Shown here piece by piece: positions 15,375 to 33,769 of a stretch of 64,000 bases of DNA; positions within the stretch are counted from its first letter, which is position 1, and each line of letters opens with the position of its first letter. The stretch comes from Scylla paramamosain. Its lineage: Eukaryota > Arthropoda > Malacostraca > Decapoda > Portunidae. The translations under genes were made by a program, and so were the position numbers. Where the stretch lies: positions 19,726,266 to 19,790,265 of the forward strand of contig NC_087166.1 in the NCBI RefSeq assembly GCF_035594125.1. The letters run 5' to 3'. The notes below the pieces were generated by a model. It saw only the letters and a list, made by a program, of their open reading frames with translations, had not been told where the DNA came from and did no database searches.

Positions 15375-18300
15375 TTTATTTTATTTTATTTTTTTTTTAA
15401 GGGACACCAGCCAAAGGCAACAAATATCGAATAAAAAAGCCCACTCAAACGCTAGTTCCTGAATAGAGTCCGAAGTGGTAGTCAAAAATTAAAGGATAAC
15501 TTTCTTGAAACCTCTCTTGAAATAGTTCAAATCATAGCAAGGTGGAAATACAGTAGCAGCCAGGGAGTTCCAGAGTTAACCAGAGGAAGGGATGAATGAC
15601 TGAGAATAATGGTTAACTCTAACATTAGAGAGGTGGCTATAATAGGGGTGAGAGAGAGAAGAATGTCTTGTGTAGCGAGGCTGCGGGAGGATGGGAGGCA
15701 TGCAGTTAGCAAGATCAGAAGAGCAATTAGCATGAAAATAGCGGTAGAAGAAAGCAAGAGATGCAACATTGCGGCGATGAGAAAGAAACTGAAGACAGTC
15801 AGTTAGAGGAGAGGAGTTCATGAGACAAAAAGCTTTTGATTTCACCCTATCCTTCTATAGAAGAGCGGTATGAGTGGAACCGCCCCAGACAGAGTAAAGC
15901 ATACTCCATACATGGACGGATAAGGCCCTTGTACAGAGTTAACAGCTAGGAGGAAGGGGTGAGAAAACTTCATAGAATCTGTTTTAGCGAGAGATGATAT
16001 GTGAAGTTTCTCGTTTAGATTATTAGAAAAGGACAAACGAAGGATGTTCAGAGTAGAAGAGAGAAACAGTTGAGTGCCAATGAAGAAGAGGGGATAGTTA
16101 TCTGGAAGGTTGTGCCGAGTTGATAGATGGAGGAATTGAGTTTTTGAGGCATTGAACAATACAAAGTTTCCTCTGTCCCAATCAGAAATTTTAGAGTGAT
16201 CAGAAGTCAGGTGTTCTGTGGCTTACTTGCGTGAACTGTTTACTTTCTGAAGGGTCTCCGAAAAGACGTGGAAAAGTGCACGGTGGTATCATCAGCGTAG
16301 GAGCGGATCATTGATGAATAATAGTGAGTGGGTGGCAGGACAGAACCATGAGGAACATCACTTTTAACAGATTTAGGAGAAGAAAAGTGACCGTCTACCA
16401 CCACAATAATAGAACGGTCAGAAAGGAAACTTGAGATGAAATTACGGAGACAAAGATAGAAGACGTAATAAGGTAGTTTGGAGATCAAAGCTTTGTGCCA
16501 GACTCTATCAGAAACTTTTGATACATCTTAGGCAACAGCAAAAGTTTCACCAAAATCTCTAAAAGGTGATAACCAAGACTCAGTACGGAAAACTAGAAGA
16601 TCACCAGCAGAGCGGCCTTCATGGAACGCATACTGGCTACCAGATACAAGGTTATGAAGTGATATATGTTTAAGAATCTTCTTCTTCAAGATAGATTAAA
16701 AAAAAAAACGTTAAATAGGCAGGAAATTAAGTCAATAGGACAATAATTTGAGTGATTAGAGCAGACACCCTTTTTAGGAACAGGCTGAATGTAGGCAGAC
16801 TTCGACCGAGATTGAAAGGTAGGTGTTGATAGACAGAGTTGAAAAAAAGTTTGACTAGGCAATGTGCAAGCACGGAGGCACAATTTCGGAGAACAATAGG
16901 AGGGACCGCTTCAGGTCCATAAACCTTTCGAGGGTTTAGGCCAGCGAGAGCATGGAAAACATCATTGCGAAAAATTTTAATAGTTAGCATGAAGTAGTCA
17001 GACGGAGGAGGAGAGGGAGGCACAAGTTCTGAATAGTCTAAGGTAGAGCTTTTAGCAAAGGTTTGAGCGAAAAATTCCACTTTAGAGATAGATGTGATAG
17101 CAGTGGTGCCATCTGGTTGAAATAAAGGAGGGAAAGAAGAAGAAACAAAGTCATTGGAGATATTTTTGGCTAGATACCAGAAAGCACGAGGGAGGTAGAT
17201 CTTGAAAGATTTTGACACTTTCTATTAATGAAGGAGTTTTTGGCTAGTCGGAGAACAGGCTTGGCATGGTTCCGGGCAGAAATATAAAGTGCATGAGATT
17301 CTGGTTATGGAACGCTTAAGTATCTTTTGTGGGCCACCTCTCTATTATGTATAGCACGAAAACAAGCTGTGTTAAACCAGGGTTTGGAAGATTTAGGTCG
17401 AGAAAAAGAGAGGAATTTACGCCACCATGCCAGACACTATCACCTCTGTTATGCACTCGGAACACAAAGACGGGTCCCTGACATGGAGCAGTAGTCATTC
17501 CAAAGAAAATCAGCAAAATACCTTCTCAGGTCCCCCCAACCAGCAGAGGCAAAACGCCAAAGGCACCTCCGCTTAGGGGGATCCTGAGGAGGGATTGGAA
17601 CGATAGGACAAGATAAAGATATGAGATTGTGATCGGAGGAGCCCAACGGAGAAGAGAGGGTGACAGAATAAGCAGAAGGATTAGAGTTCAGGAAAAGATC
17701 AAGAATGTTGGGCATATCCCCAAGACGGTCAGGAATGCAAGTTGGGTGTTGCACCAATTGCTCTAGGTCGTGGAGGATAGCAATGTTGAAGGCTAGTTCA
17801 TTAGGATGATCAGTGAAGGGAGAGGAAAGCCAAAGCTGGTGGTGAATATTGAAATCTCTAAGAATGGAGATCTCTGCAAAAGAGAAGAGAGAATGTGTCC
17901 CACTTTGGAAGTTAAGTAGTCAAAGAATTTCTTATAGTCAGAGGAGTTAGGTGAGAGGTATACAACACAGATAAATTTAGTTTGAGATTAACTCTGCTGT
18001 CGTAGTCAGATGGTGGAAAACTCGGAAGATTCAAGAGCGTGGACACAGTTAAGTCGTTGCGCATATAAACGCAACATCCAGCTTTGGATTGAAAATGAGG
18101 ATAAAGAAAGTAGGAGGCTAAGAGAAAAGAGGGCAACTGTCATTTGCCAATTTTCACCTGTTGTCACCTGTGTTTAAGTGAGGAAAAGAGGATGGGATTT
18201 AAAAGAGGAGAGGTGGTGTTCTATAGATTGAAAATTAGATCTAAGACCGTGAATGTTGCAGATATTAATGAAGAAAAAGTTGAGGGGTCTGTCAAAACAC

Positions 18301-18403
18301 TTAGAGTCGTTATCAGAAAAGCAGTTCGACCTGGAGACATTTGTGGTCCCCTCTCCAGATGGGGATTCCGAGGCTGGTATAGGAGTCGCCATGATAATTT
18401 TGA

Positions 18404-18404
<1 letters not shown>
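15375..18404 (-). mobile_element. nearly full-length LINE-A, multiply frameshifted
   Basis: Minus strand from the leader at 18404 through the ORF start ([15 protein letters not shown]), endonuclease ([25 protein letters not shown] and SLSCPIV segments), linker, RT and C-terminal domain to a T-rich end at about 15360-15400. Reading frames change at least a dozen times and the RT motifs are eroded (the YADD region at 16270-16310 is within a small deletion). It is an older subfamily than the copies at 53399 and 60588, judged by divergence seen by eye. Confidence 0.85.
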
Positions 18405-18465
<61 letters not shown>

Positions 18466-18467
18466 AC
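18405..18467. repeat. compound (TA)(CA)n(CG)n microsatellite
   Basis: A short TA run, then CA to about 18449, then a CGCG run to 18463. Alternating purine-pyrimidine sequence like this can adopt Z-DNA. It begins within a few bases of the splice donor of lectin exon 2. Confidence 0.95.
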
Positions 18468-18471
18468 GAAC

Positions 18472-18622
18472 CTTTCCAGAATATGTTGTGGCCATAGTCT
18501 TTCTTAGCAGCAAGAAGCACATCGCTAAGGGACCCTTGTAAGGTGGTGCATGTTGAAGCTTCATCACTGTATGAAAATCCCATGCAAACCTCTTGCTTGA
18601 GGCATACGGCTGAACAGTGCAC
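18472..18622 (-). CDS. lectin gene exon 2: PAN/apple domain core
   Basis: A 151-bp minus-strand exon. The acceptor is CATCTGTTTCCCAG (AG at 18624-18623). The donor is GGAAAG|GTTCGT (GT at 18471-18470). It holds 50 open codons plus one base, so it exits in phase 1, matching the two leading bases of the exon at 10944-11071. The peptide begins [20 protein letters not shown] and continues to a further Cys (STCTTL). This is the C-x3-C-x5-C-x-GFSY pattern of PAN/apple domains, which mediate protein or carbohydrate contacts in extracellular proteins. It enters in phase 0, matching the exon at 26491-26663. Microsatellites flank it on both sides within about 30 bp. Confidence 0.72.
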
Positions 18623-18644
18623 CTGGGAAACAGATGTAATGACT

Positions 18645-18648
<4 letters not shown>

Positions 18649-18743
<95 letters not shown>

Positions 18744-18778
18744 ATAGATGTATAGATAGATGGATAAATAAATAGATA

Positions 18779-18865
<87 letters not shown>
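18649..18865. repeat. (TA)n arrays with a GATA-type interval
   Basis: TA 18649-18741, a degenerate TAGA/TAAA interval 18742-18781, TA 18782-18865. The first array ends about 25 bp from the lectin exon 2 acceptor. Confidence 0.98.
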
Positions 18866-18868
<3 letters not shown>

Positions 18869-19318
18869 TGATGATAAATATAGAGAGAAGGAAAGCATGT
18901 ATGAAAGAACCAGGGCGTGAGACAAGCGCGCCATGGCGTGCTACTTTCTAGTATCTTTTTGCATAAATTGGAAGTTGTGCTTCCATTTTTAGATTCTCCC
19001 CATTTTGCTTCCTATCCGACAGCTCTACTGAAAAGACGATAATGTAAAAAAAATTGCTTTCCTTCATAGAATGATGAGTTTTCTCCCAATCCCTCGGATA
19101 AGAGTGTATTTTTTTTTTTTTTTACTTAATGCTATAATTAATTAACAGCGAGTAAGAGCGGCCGTCAAACACAGGATCTTAAGAAATCCGAGAACAAAAG
19201 GGATCTGCTCATGTATATAATGTTACTGCTTGATTACATAGCAGTGCGCCTGTCACCGTTGGCGTTGGCGAGTTCTCAGTCGGTTTCAAATTTTGGAGTG
19301 TACCGTCATTTTTACTGC
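18866..19318. other. intron sequence, no gene seen
   Basis: Mixed AT-rich sequence with a poly-T run near 19109-19124. No element recognised. Confidence 0.5.
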
Positions 19319-19420
19319 GGTTAAGTTACGTTAAATTAGTTTAGGTTAGTAGGTTAGTTTAGGTTAAGTTAGTTTAGGTTATGTTAGGTTAGGTTAGGTT
19401 AGCTTAGGTTGGGTTAGGTT

Positions 19421-19424
<4 letters not shown>
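19319..19424. repeat. degenerate interstitial TTAGG array
   Basis: About 105 bp of TTAGG-type units (for example TTAGGTTAGGTTAGGTTAG at 19384-19402) with frequent variants. TTAGG is the ancestral arthropod telomere repeat. Its place inside a repeat-rich intron makes it interstitial. Confidence 0.85.
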
Positions 19425-19645
<221 letters not shown>

Positions 19646-19649
19646 GTTA

Positions 19650-20796
19650 CAAACGCAATTTTCAGCCCCTTCACTAAGGTGCCGCACCTGGACTAGCTTC
19701 AATGAGCCACCTCTTACATGAACTCAATGCAGGGTTCAGAAATGGGTGCACAGGGTCCCTTATGACTCCTGCACCCTATTCACAATGGTCATAACTCCAG
19801 GTCACACTAAGTTGAGATCGCCAGACTGTTTTACCAATCCACAGACGAGGAAAATACTCCATACAACACTGAACACCCATAGCTGCATAAGAAGTGACAA
19901 CCACGTCTATGAAAAACAGTAGACATACGAATAACACATATATATTCTAGGTAAAATACCCTGTTGGGACTTTGTCCACCGTGACAGTCCTCCCACTGCC
20001 CAACAGAGCGTTATTGCCTCAAGCCGAGTAGTATCGCTTACTGCCTTATGGAGAACAGGTCTTGTCAGCACCTGAGGAGGGAGTAAAGCTTACTATGTGG
20101 TTAATTACTTAGGTCCTCTGCGGCTAAACTGCATCAGCTCGCAACAGCATTTAAGACAAACAGGGTTACTAGCAAGAGATACAAGAAACTACTGCAAAAA
20201 CAATGCCCACAAACACACAGGAGGGTTAGTCACCACTCACTGTGCCAGCTCAACCTGTGCTCTCACACAGGGGAGGAGTCATTTCCCTGGGTATTCACAG
20301 CTACCCTTACGGGTAGCTTACTATGGAGACTCATAGTCTATACAAGTAGGCCGGCGCGTACGGCCAGTAATGACCCACTTATCTCCTTAAGGCAACTGAC
20401 CCAGCTAAGTATTATCCCGCCTTAGTCTCCGATAAATGTAAGAGCACATCTTAGTACGCCTGCTCCTTGCAACTGCAGGGCAGTGACTACATGAGAAGGC
20501 GCTCCAGCTACTTTCCCGCGCTTCTGCTAAGGGAAGGAAGTTGAAGGAAAAGGAGGGAGGTGCTACACACACGCACATACAGACATGCACCCACACCCGC
20601 TCCTCCCCTGACTAAAAAAAAAAGGAGTTAGATGAATACTGATTGTTTCTTTGTCAAGGGCAATTCTTCGGCTGTAAATTATGAGAGACTCAAACTGACT
20701 GAACAAAGGGAAAATAAGGTAAATTAATCAGGGAAGGAGGGTCTCTGGGCACGGAAAAGCGGCCACTCTTAATCGTACATCTTGCGTTCGCACCTT

Positions 20797-20798
<2 letters not shown>
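19650..20798. repeat. dispersed repeat R-X, copy 1
   Basis: About 1.15 kb with by-eye homology to 59050-60008. Matching blocks are GGTCATAACTCCAGGTCACA versus GGTCATAACACCAGGTTACA (near 19787 and 59149), CAGACTGTTTTACCAA versus CAGACTGCTTCACCAA, and, at the far end, GATGAATACTGATT plus AAGGGCAA. Both copies end directly against a (CT)n array. No protein is recognised and the element class is unknown. Confidence 0.6.

Positions 20799-20862
<64 letters not shown>
20799..20862. repeat. (CT)n microsatellite at the end of R-X copy 1
   Basis: CT run of about 64 bp in the same relative position as the CT run after R-X copy 2 (60012-60089). Confidence 0.97.
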
Positions 20863-20866
<4 letters not shown>

Positions 20867-20923
20867 GTTTATTGTCTTTAATCTTTCATCATTCTTACTT
20901 TCTTCATTGCGTTATTTTGCTGT

Positions 20924-21147
<224 letters not shown>

Positions 21148-21206
21148 TATACATATCCCATTATTCATATAATTCACCAAGATGGTTGTTGTAAAGAATA
21201 AAGCAA

Positions 21207-21275
21207 GTCTGGCTAGTGGCTAAGAGCCTGGAGCTCCGGTATGATGCAGTTTGATATCTGCTGGCAGCAACATCC
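21207..21275 (+). mobile_element. tRNA-like SINE head (candidate)
   Basis: TCTGGCTAGTGGCTAAGAG resembles a D-arm/box A of a class II tRNA, followed by GCAGTTTGATATCTGC, which folds as a 4-bp T-arm stem with a box-B-like loop. No anticodon arm or intact acceptor stem is evident, so this is a SINE head or tRNA relic rather than a tRNA gene. The 3' extent is unknown. Confidence 0.4.
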
Positions 21276-21960
21276 CACGCATGCGCAGATCCCTTTAGTT
21301 CCCAGATTTGCAAAAGGTCCTATGTTTGATGTTACGCCGGGCCTCTCACCCCCAACCCTTGTTCACCACTACCCTTCCTCCTCCCCTCCACCTGTGCTCT
21401 CCACTCCCCCTCTCTCTCTCCTGCACTCTTGTTCCCAATCAAGGGACAAGGATGCCAGAGAGAGATGGGACAGACTGGGCATTCTCACCGATCGAGCCGA
21501 CCTTCAGACGCGAAGGACACACAGTTACAGCTATCCGGTCGAGGCGCGTGTTATGGCGATGTTATGGGGGCGTAATTGTGAAGTACCTGCGGAGGGATAG
21601 TAGTGTTATGTCTCACTGTATTGATTGTTATTTTTGTAAAACTATCGGATCAGGTTCACAAAGGAGCTGACCAATAGTAGAAATGAAAATTAGAATAATC
21701 ATATCCCGGAACTGGAGAATTTAAGCAAATGCGATATGATCTTAATTTGGACCAATGACCTACGAAGAACTGGAAACAGGTGTTTTCTCAAGAGCCCCGG
21801 CGAGGAATGTACGGAAGCTGCGGAAACTCCTTCAGAAGCGAGAGGTGAGGAAAGGAGTTTAAAAATAGAACAGACTCATCCACATGGAGACGTACTGAAC
21901 ACGTGGAACACAAAGCATGAAATGATGAATATGCAATGATAATAATAACAATGATATGAG
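21276..21960. other. no gene recognised
   Basis: Includes a C-rich stretch (21340-21440) with two overlapping plus-strand open frames of about 120 codons (21241-21600, 21308-21670). Their composition is Pro/Ser-rich and resembles no family I know. The stretch may be the body of the SINE or unique intron DNA. Confidence 0.4.
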
Positions 21961-22230
21961 TGATACAACCCCTCGTCCCGCGGCCTCACTACACATGACT
22001 TTCTTTCTCTCACCTCTATTATGTTCATATCCCTAATGCAAAAATTAAGCATTATTCTCAGTCATTCATGCCTTTCTTGGGAAAATCTTGGAGCTCCCAG
22101 CCTAGTTTTATATCCTCCTTCCTATGACTTGAACTCTTTCAAAATAGAGGATTTGAAGATTTTTATCCTGTTATTTGATTTTTCTCTTTGGGAACTGGCA
22201 ATAATAATTTTTTTTTGTCAAAGGTCGTCT
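21961..22230 (+). mobile_element. LINE-A C-terminal fragment
   Basis: The plus strand reads LINE-A C-terminal residues (HYSQSFMPFLGK, then a [10 protein letters not shown] block at 22110-22145) followed by a T-rich tail. Confidence 0.75.
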
Positions 22231-22359
22231 TACATACTAAAGAGAGTTGGTATTTACTTACTTTGACACTATGATTGTCTATGTCATTACAGTGAAGTGA
22301 ATAAATTATGATAAAGGTTATAATTATTATATTGATAAAACGCATCTTACCTCCACATC

Positions 22360-25300
22360 ATAAAGCCCCCCTCTCACCCCTCCCACCAAGGTGAACGCTG
22401 CCTTGTCGTGGTGTCGTGCGTGTCCCTATGACTTGGCAAGCTAGGGCTGAGAGGGATTCGGTCCCTGCTTCGCCCTATTTTGGGAGAGAGGGCTACCCAT
22501 GCTAAAAAGTGAGGGACCAGACTAAATGGTTCCCAGACTTAGGCTGCCAGTATAGGTCAACGGTGCCGCTCACCAAAGGGGCCACCTTTCGAGGTCGTCC
22601 TGTGATGGATGGTTGGGTATCTGGGCTGGGATGCGTTGTGAGGAGAGGTCTTAGGTCTGTCAAACAAACTTTCGAAATTTTTAAAACGAGTGGCCCGCAA
22701 AGTGACGAGGTACCCCATTCACGGCAGCCAGCTCTCGCCTCCCTTGTAGTTCCAGTAGATGGTTTTCCTTGGCCCAAAGGAGCCATGTTGTTTTTATAAT
22801 ATCCGTATGGGTAAAAATAAAAACTCCGCTTTTCCTCAAGGGCCGGTCGACTCGGCCCTCGAGACGTTACCCTGTGATCATAATGGTGATGTGCAGACAG
22901 GAGCTCATACTTTCCCTGCTGTTGCCTCCCATGGTGGAAGACCCCTTAGGTCAGCTGTTTGTTCATGTTTTGTCACTCTTATTATCATCAATATCTATGC
23001 CTGCATGTCATTCCTTGCTATCAGCTCGGTGTTTAAGCTTTTTGGAACTGTTCTCCGCAACCGTCTGAAATACGACGGCGATTGTCTATCTCATCGGTGC
23101 TATGTGACATCATTTACTTCTGACATTGCCGCCAAAGATGCACTTGAGGCAATAAATTATTTGCATCTTGGCGACAACAACTTAACTGCTGATGTCATTC
23201 GATCAAGTAATCTAGCTGATAGTGAAAATAACTATTATCTTAATGTCTTTGATGATGCTGAGGAACGTCCTTCCAAAGTTCGCCACCCACCTACACATTA
23301 CTGGTTTGTAGTATACTATAGGGAAGGTCGAAGAAACTTTTTTTTCACGCTGCTAAGTATCTGAAAAGGGAGATTGGAATCCTCGCTACAAAATAACATC
23401 AATAAATATGGCAAAGGTGTACTGATCAGAGCTAAAGATTTAACATAGGCAATGATGCTCCTCCATCTGCATTGCCCTTCTGACTGTGTCTTCGAATCCA
23501 TCAAGCCATACTGAACATCCAGTTACTGCAAAGGATGCATTTACAACATGGACCTGTATGAATTCTCAGAAGATAACATCCTTCACTTATGTCCTGATAA
23601 TGTTCATCGAGTGACGAAATTTAAAGAAAATAGTAACGTGATCATGTTCACTATCTTTTTTTTTTTTCTCCCTGGCCGTGTTAAGATTGGTCCTCTTTCC
23701 CTTCGAGTAAAGACATTCGTTGACCATTCTCTACAATGTTATTGGATTAATGAGTTCGGTCATGGGAGGAAGAACTGTCCAAACCATCCCCGGTGCGGTC
23801 ACTGCTCATCTCTTGACTCACATCTTACTCTTGAAAACGAATAGGAACCCTGTTGCTTCTACTGTAGAAAGGCTTATCTACTACGTTCTCGACAGTCCAA
23901 GAGGTAACATCTTGAGGAGGACATTCTTCATCTGGCTAATTCTCAGTTCATTAGTCTTGGTAGTATCAGGCGAGAACTTCTTTTTCGACAAAAAAGATGG
24001 AGGGGCAAACCTCTTCGTCTCTTCCCTCCTTCACTCTAGCTCGACCTCCTCTGCCACAAGGAATATGATAGTGACACCTTCCCGCCTTTCTCAATCATCA
24101 GTTATTTCCTCCCGTTCTTGTGAGTGTTGCTTCATCAGTTAATGTGTTCAACAAATTTTCTGTTTTGGAAAGTGTCACCTCCTCTGCAACTTCAGCCAAG
24201 CCCTCTACTACATCATCAGTAAAGCCCTCCACTGAATCTTTACTAGCTACATCACAGACTCCTCATAGAGGAATTCATATTGGAGATGTCCACAACCCAA
24301 TGAATGTTCAACCACGAACGACCCCCAATGATTTTAAATCTCCACAGAAAAATATAAACAAGTCTCCCTAGCTTCCTCCGCATTCCGACCAGAAAAGTTC
24401 CCGGGAGTCTGATGACTCCTTAGACTCAATGGGGGTCCCCCTAGAAAGATCCCTGTGGGAGTGTCAGATGTCCCTGAGCCAGACATAATTAAAGTGATTC
24501 ATCCAATTCTGATATGGATATCAAGGGTTTCTCTGCCACTCTTCCCAATAGATCCTCCTATTAGAGCGATACCATACCGTCTTTGTCAAGCAATCTTTCT
24601 CTTTCGGTCTTTTCAGGAGTTTCAGAGACTCATGTCCAGGTATCTATCTCCACTCCAGTTACTCAGTCTCAGGTTTCTGCTCGTATATGCAACGTAGGAA
24701 CAGGTAAACCTCGCTGCCTAATTAAGGTACCTAGTCAGGTTGGCAAAGGGAAGCTTCTCTCTGGGGCTTACCTGAAAATCCCCTCAAAATAGTTTTCCTG
24801 GGTATCCAGTATGAGTCTCGTACTTAATTTCTGGAACATTCTTCGACACACTCTGGCTTCGTCGCTGTCTACACAGATGGTTCAAAGTTTGATGCAAGAG
24901 TGGGATATAGTGTTATATTCTCTTCCTTCTGTGAAGGCGGTATCCTTCCGTGCGTTGCCTCTGTTTTAAAAGGAAGATTTATTTACCATTATTCTTGCCC
25001 TAAAAATTTGGTTTTTGCTTGGTTTCACTATTTTTAGTGACTCCTGTAGTGCGTTGTCTGCCCTGGAGCATTTTAATTTCTCCCTCCCTCCCATAAATTT
25101 ACATATTTTAGAGTGTATTCACCTGCTTCAGCGCAGAGGATATCTCATAACATTTTGTTGGATACCCACACATGTGGGAGTTCATGGGAATGAGAAGGCC
25201 GATAGGCTGGCTAAAGAGGCCGCAACTTGGGGTACTCCTTCCACCGCTATTTCTTTCTGATGATTTATACCCCAGTATAAGGGTGGCAGTTCTTAATAGT

Positions 25301-25440
25301 TGGCAGAGCAGGTGGAAAGATGTGCCACCACTAAGATGGGTGAGATAACTTTTGTAACTTTCCGTCTATGGACGTATGTCCATGTGCAGGAGCGTCGCTC
25401 AGATATTGCATTGACCTATCTTCGGACGCCTCTTCGTACT
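22360..25440 (+). mobile_element. LINE-B copy 1: leader, gag and RNase H, EN-RT missing
   Basis: LINE-B is an I-group LINE with gag, EN-RT and RNase H. Here a leader (22360-22750) precedes a gag frame. It carries an RNA-binding-like segment (FTSDIAAKDALEAINYLHL at about 23112) and zinc-knuckle residues near 23737-23830 (CGHCSSLDSH), one knuckle having lost its second Cys. A Ser/Thr-rich tail runs to about 24370. RNase H follows (VYTDGSKFD near 24871; FSDSCSALSALEHF; WIPTHVGVHGNEKAD near 25160-25200) and the C-terminal segment WTYVHVQERRSD ends at 25440. No endonuclease or RT lies between, so that part was deleted. Several stops. Copies 2 and 3 are at 36130-38700 and 43905-51152. Confidence 0.8.
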
Positions 25441-26480
<1,040 letters not shown>

Positions 26481-26490
26481 AAAAACATAC

Positions 26491-26663
26491 CTGGCTAAAG
26501 GTCGTTACTTGTAGCAAAAACACATCAGCCGTTGGCGCGAGGTTGTGGCCCACTTTCCGATACAATTGATGGCCCACTGCTTCCTGCATCAACGATAGAA
26601 TCCACATAGATGCCCATGTGCTCGCTGTGTACAGTCCATGAAACATATTCCTTGTTCACAACT
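26491..26663 (-). CDS. lectin gene exon 1: signal peptide and PAN start
   Basis: Minus strand, start ATG at 26646-26644 with A at -3, then 52 codons to the donor CCAG|GTATGT (GT at 26490-26489), exiting in phase 0. Residues 1-25 (MFHGLYTASTWASMWILSLM...) have the hydrophobic core and small residues of a signal peptide. Residues from about 26 (HQLYRKVGHNLAPTADVFLL) resemble the strand preceding the first PAN cysteine and run on naturally into the 18472-18622 exon. Upstream, CATGACCCAACAG ending at 26664 is a plausible acceptor, giving 17 bases of 5' UTR; a transcription start here is the alternative. The A-tail of a plus-strand LINE-A lies within about 6 bp of the donor. Confidence 0.62.
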
Positions 26664-26758
26664 CTGTTGGGTCATGACGTGATAGCAGATTAGCGCAATC
26701 GATCATTAATTAAATATTTGTAAAATAACCACATGTGATCTTATTAAAAAAAAAAAAA

Positions 26759-26890
<132 letters not shown>

Positions 26891-26921
26891 AGTCCCTGAA
26901 TGCGAATGCATGCTTGCTTAC

Positions 26922-27005
26922 CGTGTTAGAATAGGAAGAAGCTACAGAACAAAATGACAATAAGGCTTCCTGTTTCATCAACAAACGTCGCTGTCGTGTG
27001 TGATA
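26922..27005 (-). other. possible 5' UTR exon of the lectin gene
   Basis: On the minus strand this unique segment ends with TTCTAACACG|GTAAGC, a strong donor consensus (GT at 26921-26920), upstream of the exon 1 acceptor. No coding link is required. Its 5' limit cannot be fixed (an AG-ended candidate lies near 27006) and it could be chance. Confidence 0.25.
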
Positions 27006-27044
27006 CTGAATATAGTGCCCCGTACGACAATCACGCACATATAC

Positions 27045-27053
27045 ACATGCGCG

Positions 27054-27138
<85 letters not shown>
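27045..27138. repeat. (CG)(AC)n microsatellite
   Basis: A GCGCACGCGCGC stretch, then AC repeats to 27138. Confidence 0.97.
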
Positions 27139-29655
<2,517 letters not shown>

Positions 29656-29863
29656 AAAGGCTGCTTCTCTATAAAGAAGAAATAGGATACTCACATTTAC
29701 CTGATTAAATTACATGCCTACCTATATATATATTTATATATCCGGGTTAGAAAAAAAAAATTTGTTTTTTCTTTTTTTGTTGTTGTTTATTCCTTATATT
29801 TATATGTAGATAATTTTGAATAAGCAATTAAAAAGTAATCTAGAGTGAAACAAAAGATATAAA

Positions 29864-31600
<1,737 letters not shown>

Positions 31601-31603
31601 TCA

Positions 31604-33479
<1,876 letters not shown>

Positions 33480-33740
33480 GCTTAAGATATTTTTATGTTT
33501 GCATGTGCGTCAGCTTTATGTAATATGTTGAAATCCTTTTTCGGAAACGGATGGTTGCGTGTATAAGAATGTGTTCTTGTTGGTGAAAAGGAGGGATAAG
33601 CTGTTTGTGTACGTATCGAATTACCTTGATGTTCAATGATTCTATTCTGGTTTTTCCAGTATACCGAGTCTTGTAATTCGGACAAGTAAATTCATAAATG
33701 ATGTTTAAGAAATTACCAAAAAGCTCTCTATAACTCTCTC
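33480..33740 (-). mobile_element. Penelope-like GIY-YIG fragment, minus strand
   Basis: The minus strand reads NIIYEFTCPNYKTRYTGKT (about 33735-33650), the Cys-containing GIY-YIG opening of Penelope-like nucleases, then a degraded tail in a second frame. It abuts a plus-strand Penelope-like RT. Confidence 0.6.
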
Positions 33741-33769
33741 ATTTAATTAAAATAAGATGACTCAGTTAT

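Noticed and set aside
21207..21275. Functional tRNA gene
   Set aside because: Acceptor and anticodon stems do not pair; only D- and T-arm-like parts are present.
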